Below the pieces are notes generated by a model. It saw only the letters and a program-made list of their open reading frames with translations, made no database searches and was not told the DNA's origin. The translations under genes were made by a program, and so were the position numbers. Positions 47,801 to 56,687 of a DNA stretch of 64,000 nucleotides are shown here, piece by piece (within the stretch, counting starts at the first letter, position 1; every line of letters starts with the position of its first letter). The DNA lies in contig CP085323.1 in the NCBI GenBank assembly GCA_022870745.1, forward strand, positions 4,836,001 to 4,900,000, read 5' to 3'. This stretch comes from Silvibacterium acidisoli (GTDB taxonomy: Bacteria > Acidobacteriota > Terriglobia > Terriglobales > Acidobacteriaceae).

Positions 47801-48474
47801 ATCGTGTCACATTCAACGGCCTCTATGAACTACCCGTCGGTGCTGGCCGTCGATATCTGAACCATACCGGAATCGTCGATCTCGTCGCCGGTGGATGGAG
47901 CACGAGTCTTACCTTCTCGGCACAGACTGGAAACCCGTTCACTGTTTACCCAGACATCACGACGGCTGCAGGTGGAACCGCGCATGCTATCCTCGTCCGC
48001 GACCCATTCTCAAAAGGTGGCTCGCCCGACCCCAGCAATCCGGGCGTCAGTTGCCCAACCTCGGTTCGCAACAAGACCAATTGGTATAACCCATGCGCGT
48101 TTGCCAACCCTCTGTCCGGCTCGCTTATCAGCCCCGGGCCGAACGGCGGCAATCCGCAACCCGGTTATGCATATCCGCAATATGTAACCAACCCTGCACA
48201 GGTGCTGCAGTTCCTGGGCGGCCGCCGAAACCAAATCATGGGACCGGGCTTTGAACGGATCAACATGTCGATCTTCAAGGACTTCACGACCTTCCGCCAG
48301 CAGAAGCTCCAGTTCCGTACCGACATCTTCAACCTGTTCAACACTCCTGCGTATGGCGACCCCAGCGTGACCTCCAACAACTCTAACGGCGGCCAAATCA
48401 CTGCACCCCGCTTCTTCCAATCGAACACTCCGGATGCAAGGTTCTTTCAGTTCTCACTCAAGTACATCTTCTGA
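44857..48474 (+). CDS. TonB-dependent receptor, Oar/SusC-like with Cna-type N-domain
   Basis: A 1205-residue outer-membrane receptor. A signal peptide precedes a carboxypeptidase-regulatory (CarboxypepD_reg) domain (GTITGTILDESGAAIPNAEV), a plug with NGRNWVYIAQLTAG and FILDGVDNN, and a large beta-barrel ending in a C-terminal phenylalanine (QFSLKYIF). This type is abundant in Acidobacteria and is thought to import oligosaccharides. No SusD gene is present. The start is GTG at 44857 with AGGAGG 6 nt upstream. It is probably co-transcribed with GH59, 62 bp apart, and ends at a strong terminator. It is paralogous to the protein at 56688-60242. Confidence 0.92.
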   Translation: MKSPQLQRKIAGIISPYLAGAMLALLCLFMARTAIAQIDQGTITGTILDESGAAIPNAEVTLTNVDTALTLKARADAGGVYIFTPVKIGNYKISATANGFQTTTQEHVQLQLGQRLNVPISLKPGSVSQTVEVTAAPPLLQTESASVGQVLSTQTINTTALNGRNWVYIAQLTAGVDPASGSRGAGQGDFEANGQDSGQNNFILDGVDNNINSVDFLNGASFAVRPPPDALAEFEVSTSDYSAELGHSAGAAVNASIKSGTNQIHGDLWEYFRNTVLDARDFDALSVPKYNQNQFGGTLGLPILKDKLFFFGDAENNRIVFGQTFTESVPTLKMRQGDFSELLNTGLTGLAQPVQLYAPNSGGSQTVACNGQNNVYCPTQIDPVGQRILNLYPTPNTNGSLIYNNYVTSKNSVDNRWSWDTRVDWNISPKDQFFVRYSYLNERSSYPPPLGPILDGGSYGTDGSIVDFAQQGVGSETHVFSPQTTNEFRFAYSYGHFEDAPTSANVDTASQVGLGGIPFSPGNGGLPPTTIGGVPGTAGSSSISGSTAVGGIASFGAPAYYTADEYQNVYQILDNVTKIAGKHSLKFGVSFESMRFSTLAPPYSRGTYGFNGQYSANPGVSFTGFGVADFITGQINSASISNLSTVANNRWYRAAYAQDDWRLSNKLTLNLGLRYEYFQPYKENSGSQANFFVSGPVGIGTGTGTLLIPTQRQSTPLSSSFLAALSQDNITLRYSGNPHLANGQTLNFSPRAGFAFQVDPKTTVRGGYGIFFGGLENIGGGPNLGFQYPFQFTSSFPAPNCNAGAGNCPSNGLTLEDGFSEAIAAGLQNFVSTPGLIGVPQNIKTPYTQSWNLSAQRMITSNLSATVGYVGSVGRHIINVINQNSSQALINPGNSTQLTQPFPQFGGDNFVANSAKNSYNALQAKLEQRFANGLSFLATYTYSHSLDNAPSALGSTGEGGYRNPSLVPISEDFSNSPWDTRHRVTFNGLYELPVGAGRRYLNHTGIVDLVAGGWSTSLTFSAQTGNPFTVYPDITTAAGGTAHAILVRDPFSKGGSPDPSNPGVSCPTSVRNKTNWYNPCAFANPLSGSLISPGPNGGNPQPGYAYPQYVTNPAQVLQFLGGRRNQIMGPGFERINMSIFKDFTTFRQQKLQFRTDIFNLFNTPAYGDPSVTSNNSNGGQITAPRFFQSNTPDARFFQFSLKYIF

Positions 48475-48498
48475 GTGACCGCATCCATCCTGTTTCTG

Positions 48499-48538
48499 AA
48501 ACACTTAACGATGGGCAGTCCCCATCGTTAAGTGTTTT
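48499..48538 (+). terminator. Strong Rho-independent terminator after the TonB receptor gene
   Basis: A perfect 17-bp stem (48499-48515 with 48521-48537) and a 5-nt loop, ending in TTTT at 48535-48538. It lies 25 bp after the receptor stop. The A-rich 5' arm gives a U-run at the 3' end. Confidence 0.85.
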
Positions 48539-48695
48539 GATAGAAGGCACCTGCGATGCTGGAGCCTCTTCATCCCTCCCCGGATGCGAACGATTAAGCC
48601 AGGCGGGATATGAGGGAGCTAATCATGAAGGCGATGCCTATACCGGCCTGGGCATACTCCCAGGCACGTGCTCAGCAGGATCTATCGCACTCTCG

Positions 48696-49331
48696 CTATT
48701 GTGGACCGTCTGCAGTTCGTGCATTCTTTGCAAGAAGGTCGATTTGACCAGTGATCACATGCACGTAAAGTCGATACTCGCCGTTCGGGTTCTCTTTTTT
48801 AAAGTCACGGAAAAACCCACTCTTTTGTACGCCGTACGCTGTGGCATTGACTTGGCCAACGCCAACAGAGACATCTACGTCCTTGTAGTCCCACAAATGG
48901 GCCGAGCAAACCGTGATCTGTCCAGCGTAGAGTTTAATGTCTTTGTCTCCCACAATCTCGTCTACGTTTACTTGTCCCGCTGGCATCTGAATTCCCAGGT
49001 TCACCTTGCGAGGCACCTCGACACGAATGTGAAGATTGCCGTTCTCCAAATGCTCTCCTTCAATCGTGAGCTTCGAGACGGTGGGCGTTCCCGATAATCG
49101 AAGACGGATCTGTCTGGAGTTGTCCATATCATTTGCCGAGCACGCGACATGGATCGTCTCCTGATCTGTCCCGACTATCTCAAGGCCGGCTGGTCGAGAT
49201 TCAATGGTCAATACCGCATTGAGGCGGAGCGGAGCTTCAAGCGTTTGGCCACACGGAACGTCCGACTGAGAATAGCCAAGCCAGTTACAGGCAAGAAATG
49301 CGATGCCAACAGCTATCCGGAGAGTCTTCAT
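48696..49331 (-). CDS. Exported DUF4097-like beta-helix protein
   Basis: A 211-residue protein with a signal peptide (MKTLRIAVGIAFLACNWLGY). The rest is beta-rich with short repeats (LTIEGEHLENGNLHIRVEVP, then NLGIQMPAGQVNVDEIVGD) of the kind found in DUF4097 adhesin-like proteins. Function is unknown; an outer-surface or periplasmic structural role is likely. It is divergent from the GH39 gene. About 157 bp between the upstream terminator and its end hold nothing that I can identify. Confidence 0.6.
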   Translation of the reverse strand: MKTLRIAVGIAFLACNWLGYSQSDVPCGQTLEAPLRLNAVLTIESRPAGLEIVGTDQETIHVACSANDMDNSRQIRLRLSGTPTVSKLTIEGEHLENGNLHIRVEVPRKVNLGIQMPAGQVNVDEIVGDKDIKLYAGQITVCSAHLWDYKDVDVSVGVGQVNATAYGVQKSGFFRDFKKENPNGEYRLYVHVITGQIDLLAKNARTADGPQ

Positions 49332-49544
49332 ATCCCCAATTACGTGCCTGCCCGGGATAATGTTCCCTGCGGATCTTCGACGTAGGGCCCAGATTCATCA
49401 GGATCGGCCAGCAAGCTATCCCAAAAACCGCTCCCGGCTGAACAGTGCAAGTTTTGCGACTCTGTCGCGGCGTGCCCTCTCACTCGGACAATATCGTGCG
49501 GAACTGCTATGGTTCCTTACATGGCTTTCTGCCGGGGAGATCTT

Positions 49545-51260
49545 ATGCTGCGTGCGCTCCGCACCTGGGCATCTGCTGTGCTCTTTTTTTCGCTTGCTGC
49601 TCTGGCGCAAGGAACAATTCCCGCACCATTACCCTCAACCAGCGCTGCACCAGTAAACATCGCAGTTGACCTCACAAAGACGGTTGGTTCTTATAAGCCC
49701 ATCTACAGCTGGTTCGGATACGACGAGGCTAACTACACCACCATGCCTGGCGGCAGGAAGCTGCTAGGTGAGCTCCATGACTTAAGTCCGGTTCCTGTAT
49801 ACATCCGCGTTCATCATCTCCTTACCTCCGGAAACGGCCAGCCAGAACTCAAGTGGAGTTCGACAAATGTCTATCGCCAGGATGCAAGCGGCAAGCCCAT
49901 TTACGACTTCACCCTGCTTGACGGCATTTTCGACGCATTTAAAGCAGCAGGTGTGCACCCCATGGTTGAACTTGGTTTCATGCCGAAGGATCTCGCAGCT
50001 TCGCTGCCTGACCGAAAGGAATACCAGGTTCACTTCCCTCAGAGTACGATCTCCGGAGCTTCAAACAATCCTCCGAAGGACTACGCAAGATGGGAAGAGC
50101 TGACACGCGTCGTCGTCGCTCACCTTGTCGAGCGGTACGGACGAGACACGGTGCTGCATTGGTATTTCGAAGTGTGGAATGAGCCGGACATCGATTATTG
50201 GCACGGCACCGCAGAGGACTACTGGAAGCTGTATGACTATGCAGCCGCCGGTATCCGCACAGCACTTCCTGAAGCAAAGGTTGGAGGCCCGGCTAGCACC
50301 AGTCCGCGCAGCGAAAAAGCAGACGAATTTCTCAGAAAGTTTCTGGATCATGTTGCCAACGGAAAAAGCGCGGCGACCGGCGGCCTTGTGCCCCTCGACT
50401 TCATCTCTTTCCACGTGAAAGGCCAACCGCAGATTGCAAATGGACAGGTGCGAATGGGACTTGATAAGGAGCTGAAGGATGCAGACCGCGGCTTTGCTAC
50501 GGTCGCTTCCTTCCCCACCCTGCGGAATCTGCCGATTATCCTGAGTGAAGCTGATCCCGAGGGCTGTGCCGCCTGCTCGAGCAAATCAAATCCTGCGAAC
50601 AACTATAGAAACGGAACGCTATACCCCGCTTATACAGCGGCCGCATACAAAGCGCTTTTTGAATTACAGGACAAGTACCGGATCAACCTGATCGCGATGC
50701 TGAGCTGGTCGTTCGAATTTGAGGGACGCGACTATTTCGAAGGCTTCCGCTCTCTTTCCACAAACGGAATCGACGAGCCGATTCTGAACTTGTTCCGCAT
50801 GTTCGCTCTCATGAAAGACGAACGGGCCAGCGTGCAAAGCACCGGCGCTGTTCCGTTCGATGACCTTGTCTCGAGCGGTGCCAGCAACTCGGCTGACGTG
50901 GACGCGATGGCGACAACATCGGCGCACGAAACAAGCATTCTCGTATGGAACTATCGGGATATCGAAGCTCAGTCTGCCCGTACACCCATTTCACTCACCG
51001 TCAATGGCATACCGTCATCAGTAAGCCGGGTACTGGTAAAGCAGTACCGCATCGACGGCAAACATAGTAATGCCTACAGCGAGTGGCAGGCAATGGGTTC
51101 CCCTCAACATCCAACCCCCGATCAATATGCACACTTGATCGATCGTTCTGGATTAGAGCTCATCGGATCGCCCACATGGCAGGATGCAGGCAACGGACAG
51201 ATTAAGATAGGCACCGATCTTCCCGGAGAATCGGTCGCACTTGTGCAGCTGAGCTGGTGA
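49545..51260 (+). CDS. GH39 family glycosidase (beta-xylosidase-like)
   Basis: A 571-residue secreted enzyme. A signal peptide precedes a TIM barrel of glycoside hydrolase family 39. The acid/base glutamate lies in FEVWNEPDIDYW and the likely nucleophile in PIILSEADPEG. A C-terminal beta-sandwich closes the protein. GH39 includes beta-xylosidases and alpha-iduronidases; a plant-glycan substrate fits the neighbours. The start is ATG 49545 with GGGGAGA 4 nt upstream. An earlier ATG (49509) has no such site. The gene is convergent with the SGNH hydrolase gene. Confidence 0.88.
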   Translation: MLRALRTWASAVLFFSLAALAQGTIPAPLPSTSAAPVNIAVDLTKTVGSYKPIYSWFGYDEANYTTMPGGRKLLGELHDLSPVPVYIRVHHLLTSGNGQPELKWSSTNVYRQDASGKPIYDFTLLDGIFDAFKAAGVHPMVELGFMPKDLAASLPDRKEYQVHFPQSTISGASNNPPKDYARWEELTRVVVAHLVERYGRDTVLHWYFEVWNEPDIDYWHGTAEDYWKLYDYAAAGIRTALPEAKVGGPASTSPRSEKADEFLRKFLDHVANGKSAATGGLVPLDFISFHVKGQPQIANGQVRMGLDKELKDADRGFATVASFPTLRNLPIILSEADPEGCAACSSKSNPANNYRNGTLYPAYTAAAYKALFELQDKYRINLIAMLSWSFEFEGRDYFEGFRSLSTNGIDEPILNLFRMFALMKDERASVQSTGAVPFDDLVSSGASNSADVDAMATTSAHETSILVWNYRDIEAQSARTPISLTVNGIPSSVSRVLVKQYRIDGKHSNAYSEWQAMGSPQHPTPDQYAHLIDRSGLELIGSPTWQDAGNGQIKIGTDLPGESVALVQLSW

Positions 51261-51276
51261 CACTTGAACTGTAGCA

Positions 51277-51287
51277 GGGACGGTCCC
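51277..51287. repeat. Palindrome between convergent genes
   Basis: GGGACGGTCCC, an 11-bp palindrome, resembles the paired sequence at 103-144 with one central change. It lies between the convergent GH39 and SGNH genes and may serve as a transcription barrier, or it may be a dispersed repeat. Confidence 0.35.
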
Positions 51288-51303
51288 CAGGACCATCTCT
51301 GCT

Positions 51304-52005
51304 TCAATCGCCCTTCACTAAAATGGATCGAATGATCGCAGCTGCCTGGTCTCCCTGGATAGCCGCCCCCTTGGGGCTGAAGTGCACGCGGTCTTCGTGC
51401 AGATCTTCGTGGCTCATCATTAAACGATGCTGATCGTCCACGACGATGCCGCGCGACTTCACCATCTTAAGTGCGATCTCATTTCGCGCTTCGATTCTGG
51501 AGTTGGTTGCGCCACCTGCCTCATCAGTTTGAACCGGCGTGGTGCTCGCCCAGATCAGTACGCCTTTCTTATCGCCGAGTGCCTTCACCCCATTTAAAAA
51601 GCGTGGAAAGCCGTTGCGATATTGTTCCTCCGTGTAGCCCCAACCGTGCATTCCATTGTTGAAGTGCACCACGGAGAAGTGAACACCTTCCATCCTTGCG
51701 AACTCAGCGATTTGCGATGGCAATCGTGGATCTCCCACGCATGTTGAGGACGCCATCAGATAAACATTGGCCACACCACTTAGATCCTTCTCTACCTGGG
51801 GAAAATAATTCCTCGAGATGGAATCTCCCAGCAAAAGAACATTCGGCAGCTTCGCGTCGACATGTGAAGGACGTACTTCCCACGTCCACTCAATCTCTTC
51901 AGGAATCGAAATCGGCCTTTGAGCAAAAGTTGCGAGCGGTAAAAGAAGCAGTCCCGACACAGTCAGCAATTTCAAGATGCCCGTCCATCGAGCAAACTGG
52001 CTCAT
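51304..52005 (-). CDS. Secreted SGNH/GDSL hydrolase (esterase)
   Basis: 233 residues with a signal peptide (LLTVSGLLLLPLATFAQ). It is an SGNH hydrolase: the nucleophile serine is in LLGDSISRN, the block-III asparagine in HFNNGMHGW, and the Asp/His pair in EDRVHFSPKG. It likely removes acetyl groups from a polysaccharide. ATG 52005 has AGGGGG 7 nt upstream and replaces an upstream ATG at 52038. The GH95 stop is only 1 bp before the start, so both are probably one transcript. Confidence 0.85.
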   Translation of the reverse strand: MSQFARWTGILKLLTVSGLLLLPLATFAQRPISIPEEIEWTWEVRPSHVDAKLPNVLLLGDSISRNYFPQVEKDLSGVANVYLMASSTCVGDPRLPSQIAEFARMEGVHFSVVHFNNGMHGWGYTEEQYRNGFPRFLNGVKALGDKKGVLIWASTTPVQTDEAGGATNSRIEARNEIALKMVKSRGIVVDDQHRLMMSHEDLHEDRVHFSPKGAAIQGDQAAAIIRSILVKGD

Positions 52006-52006
52006 A

Positions 52007-54418
52007 CTATATCCCCCTATTATGATTCGGAGTCTCAACGAACATGCCAGGCCCTATTCGCAACGGCTGGTTCTTTTGAAACGTGAGCCTCATCGTTTTT
52101 TCCCCGTAACGTACGGTAGCCTTCGCATCGCCGCAACTGCGAATGAAAGCAGATCGCAACCGGCCACCTCCCCATGAGAGATCAATCACAAACCCTCCTC
52201 GCGCACATAATCCTTTCACTGAACCGGTGCGCCATGCCGCAGGCAGGGCAGGCAGTAACTCGATCTCGCCGCCTTGTGATTGCACAAGCATCTCCGCAAG
52301 ACCCGCTGTTCCTGCAGTATTGCCATCGATCGCGAAAATGTTCTGCTCTGCTCCCGCAACTCCGCCACTCGAGAAGGTGAGAAGGTTTGCACCTGTCGAC
52401 TTCGCGAGCAGCCCTACAAAATAGCGCTGCGCTTCGTCGCCCTTTAGAAGCCGCGCATAGTACACAACAAGATTTGCCCGTCCCCACTCGCTCTGCTCCC
52501 AGTTAGGGGCATGCAATCGACGCTCAATCGTTACCTCAGCTGCCCGGGCCAATTGAGGAGTCTTGCGCGGAGAGATCTGACACTCTGGATAAAGCGATAT
52601 CAGATGAGAAGTGTGTCGATGATTTGGATACGCTTCGTCAAAGTCCTCCAGCCATTCCTGCAGTTGCCCATGCTTCCCTACCTGAAATGGCGGCAACTTT
52701 TGCCGCGCACTCTCAAGCTTCCCGCGAAACTCGGAATCCACATCCAGCATCGTCGATGCTTCAATGCACATGCTGAACAGCGCTTCCACCAGCACACGAT
52801 CGCAGGTTGCGCCCATCGAAACGCTTGCCCTGCCACCCGTTGGCGTCAGATATGCGTTTTCAGGAGACTCGGAAGGTCCCGTCACCAGCCAACCGTGCTT
52901 CGGTTCAGTCGTCATATATTGCAGGAAGAACTCCGCCGACGATCGTAATATCGGGTAGGCTCGCTCTCGCAGAAACTTAACATCCTGCCCGAATCTCCAG
53001 TGCTCCCAAAGCTGCAGTGAGATCCATACCCCTGCTGTGACAAAGATCCCCCAGCCCAGGCCGCCGGGAGCGGAATAGCCCCATGGATTTGTAACCGTGT
53101 GGGCTACCCATCCAGGAGCGCCGTACATCTCCGCTGCCGTTGTCTGCCCGTGTCTGCTCAATCCCTCAAGCAATCGAAAGAGCGGCGTCTGGCACTCTGA
53201 AAGATTGCAAACCTCTGCCGGCCAATAATTCTGCTCCGTGTTGATGTCTAAATGAAAGTCGTCGGTCCAACCCATGCTGCTCGCTAGCCCATCATTCCAG
53301 ATTCCCTGGAGTGCCAGCGGCAGAGGTGAGTCCTCACGCGATCCGGCAATCGTAAGATAGCGTCCATACTGAAAGAAAAGCGCTAGCAGCTCCGGGTCGT
53401 CCGCTCCATCTTCAAGGACCTTACGCCGTTTATCTGTTGGCAGATTCCTTGCCAGCTTAGAGCTCACGCCTATATCCAGCACCATCCGCCGGTAAAGAGG
53501 CTGGAAGTCGTCTAAGTGTGCGCGTCTCAGTTGCGAATAGCTTTTGCCCGATGCGGCATGAAGAGTGTCTTCGCATGCCACCTTGGGGTCTGCGTCTCCA
53601 AAGCTTGTTCCTACTGCCAGCAGAATTCTCACATCATTCGCGTTACTGACTTCTATAGAATCCTGCAATGCCCTGACTGTGCCGCCGTCAGCCTGTATCC
53701 GGGCTTCGATTCGCAGAGCGACACCCGCTCTTCCATCGCTATGCATTTTCTCCCACGCATGGCCGTCGAAGCATAGGGCATCACTTTGAACTTGCACGGA
53801 TCCTGGGAACACTGCCGCGGAAAACCTCAGGCGAAAGGAGATCTTATTCTCGCCATCACTGTGTAACCGCACGACCAGCACTCTATCCGCATGCGAGGAG
53901 AACACTTCCCGCCGATAGCGAACCCCGTCTGCTATCCAGTCGACATTAGCGATTGCTTCATCCAGGTTGAGCGACCGCCGATACCGCCCAACTTCACTAG
54001 GCATATCGCAATCAATCAACAATTCGGGTAGCGGAAGATTCGTCCCAAAGTTCTTCATCCTGCCCGGAAGGGATCTTCCGGCAAGTGTCTGCGCCTCATC
54101 GTATCTGCCTTCAAAGAGCAGCCGACGGATTTCGTCCAAGTGCGTCCGAGCCTCGGGATTAACTCCATCCTTGGTGGGGGCGCCCGACCAGGCTGTCGAC
54201 TCCGAAAGAGCGATTCTTTCGTGCTTAACTCCCCCAAACGCCATTGCCCCGAGACGCCCATTTCCCAACGGCAATGCCTCGAGCCATTGTTCAGCGGGTT
54301 TGTCGTACCAGAGTTCGTCGCGCACACCTGCAGTGTTGCCCTTTTGCCCATGCGCGATTTTCGTCACCACACCCAACGCAGCCGCGCCCTGCAAAAATCC
54401 TCGTCGCGATAGAGACAA
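52007..54418 (-). CDS. GH95 alpha-L-fucosidase family enzyme
   Basis: An 803-residue exported enzyme with a Tat-type leader (SRRGFLQGAAAL). It matches glycoside hydrolase family 95. The substrate-site asparagines are seen in DINTEQNYWPAE, the catalytic glutamate in SESPENAYL, and the general-base aspartate in AIDGNTAGTAG, so the active site is intact. GH95 removes alpha-1,2-fucose and in some plants and bacteria alpha-L-galactose from xyloglucan side chains. It is co-directional with the SGNH esterase and follows the GH27/36-like gene by 24 bp. Confidence 0.9.
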   Translation of the reverse strand: MSLSRRGFLQGAAALGVVTKIAHGQKGNTAGVRDELWYDKPAEQWLEALPLGNGRLGAMAFGGVKHERIALSESTAWSGAPTKDGVNPEARTHLDEIRRLLFEGRYDEAQTLAGRSLPGRMKNFGTNLPLPELLIDCDMPSEVGRYRRSLNLDEAIANVDWIADGVRYRREVFSSHADRVLVVRLHSDGENKISFRLRFSAAVFPGSVQVQSDALCFDGHAWEKMHSDGRAGVALRIEARIQADGGTVRALQDSIEVSNANDVRILLAVGTSFGDADPKVACEDTLHAASGKSYSQLRRAHLDDFQPLYRRMVLDIGVSSKLARNLPTDKRRKVLEDGADDPELLALFFQYGRYLTIAGSREDSPLPLALQGIWNDGLASSMGWTDDFHLDINTEQNYWPAEVCNLSECQTPLFRLLEGLSRHGQTTAAEMYGAPGWVAHTVTNPWGYSAPGGLGWGIFVTAGVWISLQLWEHWRFGQDVKFLRERAYPILRSSAEFFLQYMTTEPKHGWLVTGPSESPENAYLTPTGGRASVSMGATCDRVLVEALFSMCIEASTMLDVDSEFRGKLESARQKLPPFQVGKHGQLQEWLEDFDEAYPNHRHTSHLISLYPECQISPRKTPQLARAAEVTIERRLHAPNWEQSEWGRANLVVYYARLLKGDEAQRYFVGLLAKSTGANLLTFSSGGVAGAEQNIFAIDGNTAGTAGLAEMLVQSQGGEIELLPALPAAWRTGSVKGLCARGGFVIDLSWGGGRLRSAFIRSCGDAKATVRYGEKTMRLTFQKNQPLRIGPGMFVETPNHNRGI

Positions 54419-54442
54419 GCGAGTCTCTCCTTCCCGTCTCTT

Positions 54443-56593
54443 TTATTTCGCCGGACGCAGCTCTATCAATTTCGATTCTCCCGGATCGAGCTGGACCACA
54501 ACCGTTCCCTGGGCCGACGGTAAACTCTTATTCCCGGATACGTCCGTTACTGTTACATTTTCCTTCCCCAGCCCTGCGCTGATCCTCTCGAGCGGTACCT
54601 GAATCGTTTTTGCCTGCTTCGCGTCGTAGTTAAAGACCGCGAGATAGTACCCGGTGGCCGTCTGACGCACGAATGCGGAAGCAGCATGATCGCCGGTGTC
54701 TCCCTCGACAGGGCGAAAGACCTTGCCTTCTGCAGCCACCGCAAACAACCGGGGGTTATCGTAGACTTGCTTCGCCAGCTCGCGCCCCTGGGGATCATCC
54801 GCCAGGCGGGAACTGTCTAGAATCATGCCGCCGCTTACGATCGCAGACAGGAAACGGCTTCGGCCCTCTGTCGCATTGCGCGCCCCCAGGTCCGCCTTTT
54901 CGCCAAGCACAACATGATCAGGATCGGCGATATAAAGGTTGCCGCTCGTCCACCATCCATAGGTTAGCGAGTTCAGCATGTACTCCGTCGACTGATCGCC
55001 GTCGATGTGTCCCTTCGTATCGCATGAGAGCCTGCGCGCATTGCCGTAGCCGGAAGGAAAGAGCGGCGCAATCGACAAGCTAAGAAACATCTTCCCGGCA
55101 GCGGCACGCACCACCTCCTGCATGCCCATGTTATAAGCCTGCGTACCGGTCTGCACCGCTGGGTCAAAGTGCTTTCCTTCAAGCGCGCCATGCGAGAGAA
55201 AATCGATTTTCAGATATTCGAATCCCATCTTTTCGAACTGTTGCATCGTGAAACGGATGCGCTCTTTCGAACCAGGATGAGACGGATCAATGGGGCGGCC
55301 TCCATCGACCTTCGGCAGGAGTGAACCGTCGGGAGCCTTCAGCAGAATGTCTCGATAGCGATACTTCTTGTGCGTGCCCTCTACCCACGCGTCCAGGTCG
55401 TCAGACCAGTATGCAAATGGCGTCCAATAGATGCCCGGCGCGAAACGCGTACCATCCGGCGCGCTCATTCCCTTGATCGTCTCAACTGCATCAGCCAGTT
55501 GCACCGCGTCAAGCCGCGACCAGAAGGCGTCGAGATTCACGTAAACGACACGTCCCTTACCAAAGCCCTGAGGCACGAGCGTGTCATGCAAATATGACGC
55601 CGCGCCAAGATAGCGGTCGTAGCTGATCTTGTCTGCATACGCGGCCCAGCTGTTCCATCCCATGGGAACGGGTCCGGCCCATCGCAGCGGAGCATGTACA
55701 GCCGCGTTAGCCTCGCCGTACGCCTCCAGTCCGGCGCGCCAATCGATAAATGAACCGATGAAGATCCGCGGAGAGGTCACTCGTGTTCCGCTTACAACAC
55801 CATGCGGAACAGTATCGTGCGTGTCGGTCCGGACACCGGTGGGCGACGATATGCCGCCATAAAGATCAAGCCCGCGAATTTGCCCTGACTCCGCATTTAT
55901 CTCAATCGCTGTCTTCCACACATCGTGATCGATCGAGCCGAGCACCAACCCCTCGCGGCTGGTGTTGTCATAGATTGCCGTAACCTCGTTGCTCGTAAAT
56001 GCTTTATCCGATGCAATCGACTTCACCGGCTCACTGTCGTAGCGAAACCACATGTCATTGTCATAAGGAACGTGCAGCACGCGCAGTTCAGCGCCTTCCT
56101 TCACATTCACGTCTCCGTCTTTCGCAAGCCTGAGCGCATCGATGTGCCTCGTTCCAACACGGCTCGCATCGCCATCGAGCTCAAGCGAAATCGATAGCCA
56201 CGGCTTGTCGTTTGAAATCCAAAGATGCTGCAGCAGAGCCGGTTTGCCATCTGCTCGGCTTGCGATAGTAAACTCCATCACGCCATTCTTTGCGCTGGCA
56301 GCGTGAGGAGCAAGCGCATGCGTTGCATAGTCTGGAGTCGCCAGCTTGCGCCCGTCGACAAGCTCCACTGCGCTTTCAATCCCGCTGATGCGATGGCCGT
56401 CCTGCCATGCAATATCCATGAGCCCGGTCTGCTTGTGATAATGAACCGCGAGCAGCTTGCTCTCCACAGTGATCTCATCGCCGCGGCTTGCTGCACTCAC
56501 CTGGGCCGCAAGCGGACTCATCGTACAAACCAGGAAAACACTAAGCGACAGAGTGTTTCGAAGTGATGCTGCCACTTTATTTTCAAAAACCAT
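54443..56593 (-). CDS. GH36/GH27-type alpha-galactosidase
   Basis: A 716-residue exported enzyme. A signal peptide is followed by a beta-sandwich N-domain (about residues 35-300) and a TIM barrel starting at MGWNSWAAYADKISYD. The nucleophile aspartate is in YLKIDFLSHG, and the acid/base aspartate probably in RRLSCDTKG. This clan-D layout fits alpha-galactosidase or a related alpha-linked sugar hydrolase. It is first in the minus-strand GH/SGNH operon after the TonB receptor terminator. Confidence 0.82.
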   Translation of the reverse strand: MVFENKVAASLRNTLSLSVFLVCTMSPLAAQVSAASRGDEITVESKLLAVHYHKQTGLMDIAWQDGHRISGIESAVELVDGRKLATPDYATHALAPHAASAKNGVMEFTIASRADGKPALLQHLWISNDKPWLSISLELDGDASRVGTRHIDALRLAKDGDVNVKEGAELRVLHVPYDNDMWFRYDSEPVKSIASDKAFTSNEVTAIYDNTSREGLVLGSIDHDVWKTAIEINAESGQIRGLDLYGGISSPTGVRTDTHDTVPHGVVSGTRVTSPRIFIGSFIDWRAGLEAYGEANAAVHAPLRWAGPVPMGWNSWAAYADKISYDRYLGAASYLHDTLVPQGFGKGRVVYVNLDAFWSRLDAVQLADAVETIKGMSAPDGTRFAPGIYWTPFAYWSDDLDAWVEGTHKKYRYRDILLKAPDGSLLPKVDGGRPIDPSHPGSKERIRFTMQQFEKMGFEYLKIDFLSHGALEGKHFDPAVQTGTQAYNMGMQEVVRAAAGKMFLSLSIAPLFPSGYGNARRLSCDTKGHIDGDQSTEYMLNSLTYGWWTSGNLYIADPDHVVLGEKADLGARNATEGRSRFLSAIVSGGMILDSSRLADDPQGRELAKQVYDNPRLFAVAAEGKVFRPVEGDTGDHAASAFVRQTATGYYLAVFNYDAKQAKTIQVPLERISAGLGKENVTVTDVSGNKSLPSAQGTVVVQLDPGESKLIELRPAK

Positions 56594-56652
56594 CAGGTCC
56601 TCATCTTTACAGGAACCATTGAAGACTTATCCTTCACAACGAGAAACAAAGA

Positions 56653-56677
56653 CAGGGCGGCAAACGGCACCGCCCTG
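56653..56677 (-). terminator. Terminator of the second TonB receptor gene
   Basis: On the minus strand CAGGGCGG and CCGCCCTG form an 8-bp stem with a 9-nt loop, followed by TCTTTGTTTCTC. It is 10 bp past the receptor stop. Confidence 0.65.
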
Positions 56678-56687
56678 AGGGAGTTAG